NCBI GenBank assembly: GCA_047618505.1
Contig: JBLHLB010000018.1
Span: 1 to 28,615, forward strand
Reading direction: 5' to 3'
Length of the DNA stretch: 28,615 nt
From: JBLHLB01 sp047618505
Lineage (GTDB): Bacteria > Planctomycetota > UBA1135 > GCA-002686595
Shown: positions 16,713-23,848 of the stretch, piece after piece
How positions within the stretch are numbered: the first letter of the stretch is position 1
How the letters are laid out: the number at the start of each line of letters is the position of its first letter
The notes under the pieces: generated by a model
The model's database searches: none
What the model was told of the DNA's origin: nothing
Seen by the model: only the letters and a program-made list of their open reading frames with translations
Position numbers and translations under genes: made by a program

Positions 16713-18545
16713 CTATTCAAACAAGTCCGTCAGGTCTGCGCCGTCTGCCCAGGCCTGGAGAGTTCCGGGTGTGAGGGGCTCGAGCCTGGGGAGCTCGATA
16801 ATGCGAGTCACTCCCGAGATGCGCCGTAGGGTCTCGACGTTCGAGGGGTGTGCGTCGCCCACAAGGATCAGGGCGCGTACATCCAAATGGCGCGCGCGCA
16901 GGGCCTCCAGGGTGAGTTGCGTGTGGTTGAGGGTACCGAGACCAGAGCGCGCCACGAGGACGATGTTCGGCCGTACACGCGCGACCCAGTCCGCCTGATC
17001 TTGGCCATCGTCGGTGTAGGGCACGAGCAGGCCGCCGGCGAGCTCGATCACTAGGTTCGTTTCCGGCAGGGTCCTCAGGAGGCCGCTTAGGGCCTGATCC
17101 AGGCGTTCCGGCTTGATTACCGCGCCCGCATCTGCCGCCGCCGCATGGGGTGAGGCTGGCAGGGGGAAGGCCCAGGCCGGCCGCAGCAATTCAAAGGGCG
17201 GAGCGCCGCTGAGGTGGGCGACGGTTTCCGTGTCCAAGTCCGTGCCGGTTTGCACAGGCTTCCAATAACGCGCGTCGCCTAGGGAGCGAGCGCAGTGGAA
17301 GAGCGCGGCTGCCGCAACGGTCTTGCCGACATCGGTGTCGGTGCCAAGGACGACCATGGGTTTGCGAGCCGTTGCAATTGTCGCCGGTCCTGCCGCGTTC
17401 ACCTGGGGCACGAGCTTACCCAAGGAGCGATCTAGCTCCTCTAACTCCGCGTCTGTGTTCTGTGCGTGGCAAACCACACGTAGGCGTGCTGTTCCAACAG
17501 GCACAGTCGGAGGGCGCACGGCACGCACGTCTAAGCCGAGCTTGTGTAGGCCTAGGGCGACGTCCATGGCGCGTTCCGATGAGCCGATGAGGACCGGGAC
17601 AATAGCCGCGGCCGGCTGCGGCAACCCACGCGCTTCCGCCAGATCCTTGGCTAATTGCAGCGGGCGCGCGCGCAGGGCTGCGTCGCTGCGAACGATGCCT
17701 ATGGAAGCACGTAGGGCTGCCGCGGCCGAAGGTGCCGCGGCCGTTGTGAAGACGAAGCCCCTTGCTCGATCCGTAAGCTCGTCGATCAAAGCCCGCGACC
17801 CCGCCACCAATGCGCCGTTTGCACCCAGGGCTTTGCCACCGGTGATCAGGCGCGCGATCAAGCGTTCCCGCACTGCCGCCGGGACAGATGCTTCCTCGCA
17901 GGCAGCGGCCCAGGCACCCGATCCATCGGGGCCGAGCAAACCGATCGAGTGCGCTTCGTCGATGACCAAGTAGGCATCGCGCTTCGCACACAACTCCGCC
18001 ATTGCCAACAGCGGTGCGAGGTCGCCGTCCATGGAGAAGACGCCCTCCGTGAGGACCAAGCGGCGCCGGGCGTTGCGCGCCTGGATAAGCTTCGCCTCTA
18101 GTTCGACGAGGTCGAGATGTTGGTGCACCAAGATCCGCGCACGGGAGAGTCGCGCGGCGTCGATCAAGGAGGCGTGATCCAAGCGATCGGTGATGACCGC
18201 ATCGCCGCGTCCAACCAATGCTCCCACCAAACCGAGATTGGCCTGGTAGCCGCTGGGGAAGTACAGGGCGGCCTGGGTGCCGAGCCAGTCCGCGACTTCC
18301 GCCTCGAGGGCCCCGTGTTCCGGCGAACCGCCCCCCAGGAGTCGTGCCGCACGCCCGCCGGCCCCGTAGCGCTCCAGGGCTTCCTGGGCGGCTTCCACGA
18401 CACGCGGATCCCGTGCGAGGCCGAGGTAGTCGTTGGACGAGAAGTCCGCCCCACGGCCATCTCCGGCGTCCAGGGTGCGTGCTAGCCCTGCCAGGGCCCG
18501 TTCCGCACGCGCCTGCGCAAGTTCCTGCTCGAGAGGAGAGCCCAT
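16713..18545 (-). CDS. bioF-bioD: BioF-BioD fusion: KAPA synthase plus dethiobiotin synthetase
   Basis: One 610-residue chain carries two biotin enzymes. Residues 1-380 are BioF (pimeloyl thioester plus alanine to KAPA). They include FSSNDYLGL (35-43), GSPEHGALEAEVADWLG (73-89), DHAS (123-126), VIDEAHSIGLLG (194-205) and the PLP lysine Lys238 in TGGKALG. Residues 397-610 are BioD (DAPA plus CO2 and ATP to dethiobiotin). They include the P-loop GTDTDVGKT (401-409 region), WKPVQTG and ELAGGLLVP, which has Leu where EGAGG is usual. A short linker (about 380-396) joins them without a stop or frameshift. The start is ATG 18545, 16 bases after the bioB stop. Substrate channelling between KAPA and DAPA steps is not implied, because BioA acts between them. 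Confidence 0.96.
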   Translation of the reverse strand: MGSPLEQELAQARAERALAGLARTLDAGDGRGADFSSNDYLGLARDPRVVEAAQEALERYGAGGRAARLLGGGSPEHGALEAEVADWLGTQAALYFPSGYQANLGLVGALVGRGDAVITDRLDHASLIDAARLSRARILVHQHLDLVELEAKLIQARNARRRLVLTEGVFSMDGDLAPLLAMAELCAKRDAYLVIDEAHSIGLLGPDGSGAWAAACEEASVPAAVRERLIARLITGGKALGANGALVAGSRALIDELTDRARGFVFTTAAAPSAAAALRASIGIVRSDAALRARPLQLAKDLAEARGLPQPAAAIVPVLIGSSERAMDVALGLHKLGLDVRAVRPPTVPVGTARLRVVCHAQNTDAELEELDRSLGKLVPQVNAAGPATIATARKPMVVLGTDTDVGKTVAAAALFHCARSLGDARYWKPVQTGTDLDTETVAHLSGAPPFELLRPAWAFPLPASPHAAAADAGAVIKPERLDQALSGLLRTLPETNLVIELAGGLLVPYTDDGQDQADWVARVRPNIVLVARSGLGTLNHTQLTLEALRARHLDVRALILVGDAHPSNVETLRRISGVTRIIELPRLEPLTPGTLQAWADGADLTDLFE

Positions 18546-18561
18546 CGTCGCCGAGCCGTGC

Positions 18562-19647
18562 CTAGGCTTGAGCCGGGGCGCAGGAGTCCTGCGTCGAAGC
18601 GCGTTGTAGGGGCTTCAGACCGAGCTTTGAAAGCAATGCTGCATCCGTCGAAGGTGCGGGGTTAGGCGTAGTCAGAAGTTCGGTACCCACGAAGATCGAA
18701 TTCGCGCCAGCCATGAAGCAGAGGGCCTGGGCGGATTCGTCTAGCTCCGTGCGGCCAGCCGAAAGGCGCACCACTGTCTTCGGAATCAGGATGCGAGCGA
18801 CCGCGATGGCGCGCACAAGCTCGGTCCAATCCACCGGCGTTTGATTCGCCATGGGCGTGCCTTCGACCGGAACAAGGGCGTTGATCGGAACGCTCTCGGG
18901 TTGGGGAACGAGAGCGGCCAGCTGGGCCAAGAGCTCGGCCCGCGCCTGGCGCGATTCACCCATGCCAATGATGCCGCCGGAGCAGACATGCACGCCCGCG
19001 TTGCGTACGGCAGCCAGAGTGTCCAAACGATCGTCCATCGTTCGCGTTGTGACCACTGAGTCATAGTAACTCTCCCCCGTGTCGAGGTTGTGGTTGTAGT
19101 AGTCCAAACCCGCTTCAGCCAAGCGATCCGCCTGGTGCGGCTCGAGCATGCCGAGGGTGACGCAGGTCTCCAGCCCGAGGGATTTGACCTCGCGTACCAT
19201 GTCTAGGACGTTTTCGAACTCCGGACCGTCTTTGATCGAACGCCAGGCGGCGCCCATGCAGAAGCGGTCCGCGCCGCCGTCCTTCGCGGACTGAGCGGCG
19301 GCGACGATCTCCGCTACGGGCTGCAGCTTCTCGCGCTCAACGTTCGTAGTCCAGTGCGCGCTCTGTGAGCAGTACCCACAATCCTCCGCGCAACCACCGG
19401 TCTTGATAGAGACCAATTGCGAGCACTGGATTCGACCGGGGTCATGGTGCTCGCGGTGGACAAGGGCCGCTTCGTGGACGAGGTCCAGGAGTGGTCGTGC
19501 AAGCAACTCCTCGGCCCGGGCCAGGAGGGCGGCCTCGGGGCGGAGGGTCCTCGCAGGGCCCCCGGTGTTCAGACCGCTGGGGTCGGGAATGGTGACTTGG
19601 CCCAGGGGGGTGGGGGCCTCAGTGGGGGCTGTGTTCCGTGCAGGCAT
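18562..19647 (-). CDS. bioB: Biotin synthase
   Basis: A radical SAM enzyme that inserts sulfur into dethiobiotin. The 361-residue protein has the radical SAM cluster motif CAEDCGYC (Cys86, Cys90, Cys93) followed by SQSAHW. DRFCMGAAWR, LETCVTLGML, YYNHNLDT and VRLSAGR match BioB specifically, and the last supplies the Arg near the auxiliary [2Fe-2S] cluster. An N-terminal extension of about 35 Pro/Thr-rich residues precedes conserved sequence; the start ATG 19647 is therefore uncertain, and a shorter start is possible. It is first in the order bioB, bioF-bioD, bioA, Nudix. No BirA or BioR operator was seen in the 128 bases to the divergent dioxygenase gene. Confidence 0.97.
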   Translation of the reverse strand: MPARNTAPTEAPTPLGQVTIPDPSGLNTGGPARTLRPEAALLARAEELLARPLLDLVHEAALVHREHHDPGRIQCSQLVSIKTGGCAEDCGYCSQSAHWTTNVEREKLQPVAEIVAAAQSAKDGGADRFCMGAAWRSIKDGPEFENVLDMVREVKSLGLETCVTLGMLEPHQADRLAEAGLDYYNHNLDTGESYYDSVVTTRTMDDRLDTLAAVRNAGVHVCSGGIIGMGESRQARAELLAQLAALVPQPESVPINALVPVEGTPMANQTPVDWTELVRAIAVARILIPKTVVRLSAGRTELDESAQALCFMAGANSIFVGTELLTTPNPAPSTDAALLSKLGLKPLQRASTQDSCAPAQA

Positions 19648-19775
19648 GTCGCGCAGAGTCTACCCGCAGAGCCAAGGTTCCGTCTCGGTGTGTCGAGCCC
19701 TATCCTCTCCGGCGCGGAATCGCCTCGGAACGGCGCCCCCATCCCCCCCCCTCAGAGATCATGCAGAGACCCCCC

Positions 19776-20891
19776 ATGCCCAACGACGCCAGCAAGCCCG
19801 TCAACTACTGGGAGTACATCCGCGTCGAGGAGCTCCTCGGACTCCAGAGCGGGCTCGCTGAGGACGAGGCCGAGATCGACAACGACGAGGTGCTCTTCAT
19901 CACCGTGCACCAGGTCTTCGAGCTCTGGTTCAAGCTGATTCGGCGGGAGCTTGTGAGCCTGCGTGAGGCTTTCCGCCAGGAGCGCGTGGCGGAGCAGGAG
20001 CTCTCCGGCGGCGTGCGTGCCATCCGCCGGATCTGCACGCTCCTGCGGCGTTGCGCCGATCACTTTGAGGTCATGGAAACCCTGACGACGCGCGATTACC
20101 TTGGCTTCCGCGACAAGCTCATGCCCGCCAGCGGATTTCAAAGCGCGCAGCTGCGGCAGATCGAAATCCTCCTGGGTTTGGGCGCGGACGAGCGCATTCC
20201 CCTGGGCACGGACGAGAGTTGGTTGAACGCCCTGCGTTCCCATGACGGTTCCGAATCGACTGCCCTGCGAAATGTCCTGGCCCAGCGTGACGATGGCCCG
20301 AGTCTGCGCGACGCAGTCGAAGAATGGCTCCTGCGCACGCCGATCGGCGGACACACCAAGGGCGAGCCAGAAGGTGAGGCTGCCCTAGAACGCTTCGTCG
20401 TTTCCTTCCTCGAAGCGCAGTCGGTCGAGGTGGACAAGACCTGTGACCTGGCCCACCAGCGTTCCCATTCGGACAAGGAGCGTGCACGTCTCTCGGAGCG
20501 CTATGAAGCCGAGAAGGAGGCGCTGCGCAAATTCTTGAACCCCGAGGAAAGCGAAGGTGGAGCACGTCGCCGCCGCATCCGCGCGTCCATGATGTTCATC
20601 CTTTCCTACCGCGAGCTCCCGCTCCTGGCCTGGCCGCGGGAGGTGCTCGATGGGCTGATCGAGCTCGAACAGCTCTTCGTCATCTTCCGCCAACGCCACG
20701 CCCGCATGGTGGAGCGCGTGATCGGTGGTCGTACCGGGACCGGTGGCTCCAGCGGTGTCAAATACTTGGACGAGACCGCCCTCACCTACCGCATCTTCCG
20801 CGACCTCTGGGAAGTCCGCTCCCACCAGGTCCGTAGCAGCGCCAACCCCCCCGTGGAGAACGAAGACTTCTACGCTTTCCGGAACGGGTAG
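19776..20891 (+). CDS. kynA: Tryptophan 2,3-dioxygenase
   Basis: A haem enzyme that opens the indole ring of L-tryptophan to give N-formylkynurenine, the first step of the kynurenine pathway. Family motifs: YWEYIRVEELLGLQ near the N-terminus, HQVFELWFKLI (active-site His45), RDKLMPASGFQSAQLRQIE, and the haem-ligand His308 in RHARMVERVIG followed by GTGGSSGVKYL. At 371 residues it is longer than the roughly 300-residue Xanthomonas enzyme and nearer to animal forms. ATG 19776 has AGAG about 7 bases upstream; ATG 19761 is an alternative that adds five residues. No other kynurenine gene is in the window. It is divergent from bioB and ends before two strong hairpins. Confidence 0.96.
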   Translation: MPNDASKPVNYWEYIRVEELLGLQSGLAEDEAEIDNDEVLFITVHQVFELWFKLIRRELVSLREAFRQERVAEQELSGGVRAIRRICTLLRRCADHFEVMETLTTRDYLGFRDKLMPASGFQSAQLRQIEILLGLGADERIPLGTDESWLNALRSHDGSESTALRNVLAQRDDGPSLRDAVEEWLLRTPIGGHTKGEPEGEAALERFVVSFLEAQSVEVDKTCDLAHQRSHSDKERARLSERYEAEKEALRKFLNPEESEGGARRRRIRASMMFILSYRELPLLAWPREVLDGLIELEQLFVIFRQRHARMVERVIGGRTGTGGSSGVKYLDETALTYRIFRDLWEVRSHQVRSSANPPVENEDFYAFRNG

Positions 20892-20913
20892 CGGCTTCTG
20901 AGCCCCAAACAGA

Positions 20914-20950
20914 AACCGGGGGAGACCGCCTGTAGCGGTCTCCCCCGGTT
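20914..20950. terminator. Strong hairpin between convergent genes (1)
   Basis: AACCGGGGGAGACCGC (20914-20929) pairs perfectly over 16 bp with 20935-20950, with the 5-base loop CTGTA. It starts 22 bases after the dioxygenase stop. There is no long T run on the plus strand (CTATT follows), but stem strength and position favour a transcription terminator. Confidence 0.8.
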
Positions 20951-20954
20951 CTAT

Positions 20955-20979
20955 TCCCGGGGCCGATTCGGCCCCGGGA
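20955..20979. terminator. Strong hairpin between convergent genes (2)
   Basis: TCCCGGGGCCG (20955-20965) pairs with CGGCCCCGGGA (20969-20979), 11 bp with loop ATT. It lies 14 bases past the stop of the minus-strand porin gene and 4 bases from the first hairpin, so it probably serves the porin transcript. No T run follows on the minus strand. Confidence 0.7.
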
Positions 20980-20993
20980 GGTGGCAACTTCCC

Positions 20994-22169
20994 TTAGAAG
21001 TCGACTTGGAAGCGCACGACGAGGTAGTCGGCATCTTCGCTCGAGCCGCCGTCGTCGTAGTCCGCGGCGACGTAGTTGGCCGAGAGGCGGGTGTGGTTGT
21101 TGAGCCACCAGTTGACGCCCAGGGTGAGGTCACCGAGTTCGCCCATGCTGGGGAGGTCGTCGAGGTCGAGCATCGAGTAGCGGAGGGCGAGCTGAACAGC
21201 TCCCATTCCGCCTTCGCCGTCGAAGTCCTCGTTGACCGGCGGGCGCTTGAAGCTTCCGGAGGGCTGGTGGTAGTTGCGAGTCTCGCCGGTGAGGTAGTAG
21301 CTCGTCTCAATGTAGTAGCCGCTGAAGGTGGCATCGTCGCCGCCATTGGCGTCGCTGATGTCTGCGGCGGTGTACTCGGCCTGGACGGATGCGGGGCCAC
21401 CGACCCAAGCGGCTTCGACTCCGTAGAGCAGGACGCCATCGTTGTCGATGCCGCCTGAGTCGATGGGCCTGTCTACGAAGGGAACCTCCGGGCGTGCGCT
21501 GTAGCGCACCATGTCCTGGCTGCGGTTCGAGAGGGAGGCACCGAGGTGAACCAGGCACTCCTCTTCGTTGACGACCGCGCCGGCAATGCGTCCGGTGAGG
21601 GCATACATGCCGTCCACGATACCCCCGCCGCTGCTATCGGTGTCGCTGCCGAAGACACCGTACTGCCAGGCCATCGTCTCAGTGTTGTCGGCGAACATGG
21701 CGCCGACGTTGCGGGCGGGCGCCAGGTTGGAGGAACTAGCGCGCTCGGTGAAGGTTGTGAAGCGGCTGCTGGAGAGCTCTTCGAGACCCACCGGCTCCTT
21801 GAAGTTGCCGACCTTGAGGGAACCCAGGGGCGAGCTATTCCACTCGATGTAGACGTCCGCGAAATCTACGTCGCCACCGGCGAAGTCGTACTCCGCCTTG
21901 TAGTCGAAGATTCCGGCCTTGCCCTGGACGCCGACACGAGCGCGTCGGAATCCGACCTGGTCCAGGGTGTCAAAGGGTGATGACCCAGAGCCCCAGACCC
22001 CGTCCATCTGGACGCGTCCGAAGACATTGACGGTTACATCGACCGGAAGGACGATGTTGAAGTTGGTGTTGACGGCCGCGGAGTCATCGATTGAAACCGC
22101 GTCGTCGGAGGTTGTGTTGGGGGCGCCCGCAAGAGCGAGTGCGCCGACCAGTAGGGTGAGGGTGCTCAT
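20994..22169 (-). CDS. Outer-membrane porin, phosphate-selective OprO/OprP type
   Basis: A 391-residue beta-barrel protein. It has a short hydrophobic leader (MSTLTLLVGALALAGA), a linker, and then FGRVQMDGVWG and FRRARVGVQGKAGIFDYKAEYDFAGG. It continues with the strand VYIEWNSSPLGSLKVGNFKEPVGLEELSSS. This is the signature start of the phosphate-selective porin O/P family, including the KVGNFKEP segment. Alternating-hydrophobicity strands continue to a C-terminal Phe (VVRFQVDF), the usual barrel-assembly signal. Substrate selectivity cannot be read from sequence. The start ATG 22169 is fixed by an in-frame TAA 9 bases upstream, yet the leader has no Lys or Arg before its hydrophobic core, which is unusual. 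It implies a Gram-negative envelope. Confidence 0.9.
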   Translation of the reverse strand: MSTLTLLVGALALAGAPNTTSDDAVSIDDSAAVNTNFNIVLPVDVTVNVFGRVQMDGVWGSGSSPFDTLDQVGFRRARVGVQGKAGIFDYKAEYDFAGGDVDFADVYIEWNSSPLGSLKVGNFKEPVGLEELSSSRFTTFTERASSSNLAPARNVGAMFADNTETMAWQYGVFGSDTDSSGGGIVDGMYALTGRIAGAVVNEEECLVHLGASLSNRSQDMVRYSARPEVPFVDRPIDSGGIDNDGVLLYGVEAAWVGGPASVQAEYTAADISDANGGDDATFSGYYIETSYYLTGETRNYHQPSGSFKRPPVNEDFDGEGGMGAVQLALRYSMLDLDDLPSMGELGDLTLGVNWWLNNHTRLSANYVAADYDDGGSSEDADYLVVRFQVDF

Positions 22170-22537
22170 CGTGTGTTATGTGGTTTCTCTCGGTGGGGAT
22201 TCCTGAGTTGGCGCGGACCATAGGCCCCGCACTTACCAGCATCAATACGGACTTCGAAGGGATCGATAGGGAACGGTGAATTTTGGGTGTGCGCAAAAGG
22301 GCATTCCTAAAACTGACCCCCATTACAGGCCTTTGGACCCTCCAGCTTCTGACGACTTCTTAACGAATCTTCACCAGATCTTTGGGCATGGGTCCCGTTT
22401 GTGGCCCCCCGCGTCCCCTTGTTTCCGTTTCCGGACCCCAGCACGGGCCCACTTTTCCGGGGGACTTGGTCGCCCGGGAGGGTGCGCTCGGGGTCAGGTA
22501 AACAAGATCCCGAGACCACCCGAGCGCATTCGTTCGC
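22170..22537. other. Intergenic region upstream of the porin
   Basis: No gene is supported in these 368 bases. They hold a candidate porin promoter (22217-22245) and, nearer the DUF547 stop, the inverted repeat TGCGCTCGGG (22483-22492) / CCCGAGCGCA (22519-22528). That repeat has 10-bp arms and a 26-base spacer, and could form a weak terminator for the DUF547 gene. The rest (about 22320-22480) is C-rich with no recognised signal. Confidence 0.6.
22217..22245 (-). promoter_or_regulatory. Candidate sigma-70-like promoter of the porin gene
   Basis: On the minus strand, TTGATG (22245-22240) and TATGGT (22222-22217) are separated by 17 bases. Each matches 4 of 6 consensus positions. Transcription would begin near 22210, leaving a leader of about 40 bases before ATG 22169. 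No Pho-box-like repeat was recognised. Confidence 0.35.
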
Positions 22538-23422
22538 CTACTTCTTCTTGGGAGCATTCAAGTCCCAATCGTAGCTAGCGTACTTGAGCTTCGCTTCCCG
22601 CAGGAATTCAGCATCGGCTTCTGAAGCGAAGCGCACCAGGTAGTCGCGCACGCTGTCCGTATCTCGTTTGAAGTCATCCGCAAACCAATCAAAGATCTTT
22701 GAGAGGCGAACCGAGTTGTCGTCTCGATTGAATGTGTTGCGCACGCGGTCGGCGACGAAGGCGCGCATTTGTGAACTCAACTGGGCATCCAATCGATCGG
22801 GCACAAAGGCTTCCCCGAGGAGCGGCGGGCAAGAGATAGACGCACAATTGACAGCCGCGTGAATGCGCGCGTCCTTGAAACGCTCTCGTAGAATGGTGTG
22901 TTCGATGTCGTTCAGCGACATCCGCTTTAATTTCCCTGAGGGGTGCAATGCCTTCAGGGGGATCCATTCTTGTTCAAAAACGGTGTTGAGCCCGAAGCTC
23001 TTGTCCAAATCGCGAATGCTGTCGAGGGGCAGGTTGTCAATTACCTTCAGGATGGTGAATGCGTTATATGCATTGATCCAGAAGGCAAAGCGCTGGGGTT
23101 TGGCCCAGCTCTCAAGGTCCGCACGCTCGACCGCGCTCAGCTCGCCTAGGTAGGCGTCTAACTCACCCCGCTCCTTCGCAAGGGCCGCGTAGTCAAACCG
23201 ATCCCCCTCCACGTGCAGCTTGAGGATCGCATCCCAACGCCGGTGCGTGTGGTCAAAGGACTCTGCTGCCTCCTGTGCAGCCGGTTGCGTCTCCTGCTCC
23301 ACCGCAGCCTCCTCAGCTGTCGTGCCCTTGTCAGCATCACCATCCGCCCTGGGCACCACCTGCTCGGCAACATTACACCCAACGAGCAGTACAGCGATCA
23401 ATCCAAGGTGTCCGGTCTTCAT
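22538..23422 (-). CDS. DUF547-domain lipoprotein
   Basis: A 294-residue protein. MKTGHLGLIAVLLVGC is a lipoprotein signal with lipobox Cys16. An acidic Ala/Glu/Gln-rich linker (20-55) follows, then a DUF547 domain. The domain shows FDYAAL (76-81), FAFWINAYNAFTILKV (112-127) and HAAVNCASISCPPLLGEAF (188-206), with the paired cysteines Cys193 and Cys198. The family is widespread and of unknown function. The C-terminus (SYDWDLN) is typical. ATG 23422 was chosen because the signal peptide starts there; an in-frame ATG at 23461 would place 13 more residues before it. It is on the same strand as the UbiD gene but 426 bases downstream, so it is probably transcribed separately. Confidence 0.9.
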   Translation of the reverse strand: MKTGHLGLIAVLLVGCNVAEQVVPRADGDADKGTTAEEAAVEQETQPAAQEAAESFDHTHRRWDAILKLHVEGDRFDYAALAKERGELDAYLGELSAVERADLESWAKPQRFAFWINAYNAFTILKVIDNLPLDSIRDLDKSFGLNTVFEQEWIPLKALHPSGKLKRMSLNDIEHTILRERFKDARIHAAVNCASISCPPLLGEAFVPDRLDAQLSSQMRAFVADRVRNTFNRDDNSVRLSKIFDWFADDFKRDTDSVRDYLVRFASEADAEFLREAKLKYASYDWDLNAPKKK

Positions 23423-23848
23423 GGCAACGTCCAGGGCGAGAATGGAGGGCAAGCGGTTCATTGGGGAGGGGCTGGACGCCAGTTTTACTCGATCCAGCAA
23501 CTGCCCACCCCGAATCTTCGTCGAAGGCACTTCGACGGTGGACCGTGAACTACGGATGACTTGCCCCCGCCGTGACAGGCCAGGAGGTGAGAGGCATGGG
23601 GGCGACCTTCCCCTGGGGCACGCGACCCGGATCAGACACCCTCTGACTTGGGGAATCGGGGAGCTCAGCCCGGGTCCCCTTGGTGTTCTTCGTGCAAAAG
23701 AACAGGTCGGACAGCCTGACGGTCGCGGCGCTGCCGGTGGGGGGGCCGGAGCGGACTCCGAACGACACCCGGGGGCAGTCCGCCATTGCATGCCCGAGCC
23801 CCTGCTACATCTCCGGTGCGCAACCTGAGGGTTCAACGGACTACTAGC
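23423..23848. other. Intergenic region between the DUF547 and UbiD genes
   Basis: No gene or RNA family is recognised in these 426 bases. They hold a 17-base fragment of the palindromic element at the UbiD end (23831-23847) and small hairpins such as CGGAG-CGGA-CTCCG and GTTCTT-CGTGCAA-AAGAAC, none with a T run. An unannotated small RNA cannot be excluded. I checked for tRNA, RNase P and SRP RNA motifs by eye and saw none. Confidence 0.5.
23831..23847. repeat. Remnant of the palindromic element, right end only
   Basis: GTTCAACGGACTACTAG matches the right terminus of copy A (TTTCAACGGACTGCTAG) at all but two positions. It lies one base beyond the UbiD stop codon. No matching left arm is found nearby, so it is a decayed or partial copy, or a chance match. 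Confidence 0.5.

Noticed and set aside
19648..19775. Possible BirA or BioR operator between bioB and the dioxygenase
   Set aside because: No TTGTAAAC-type or TTATxxATAA-type palindrome is present in the gap.
23700..23830. Possible structured RNA (tRNA, SRP or RNase P) in the DUF547-UbiD gap
   Set aside because: GC-rich with small hairpins only; no T-loop, GAGGAAAGTC or GGAAGGAAGCA-type signature was found.
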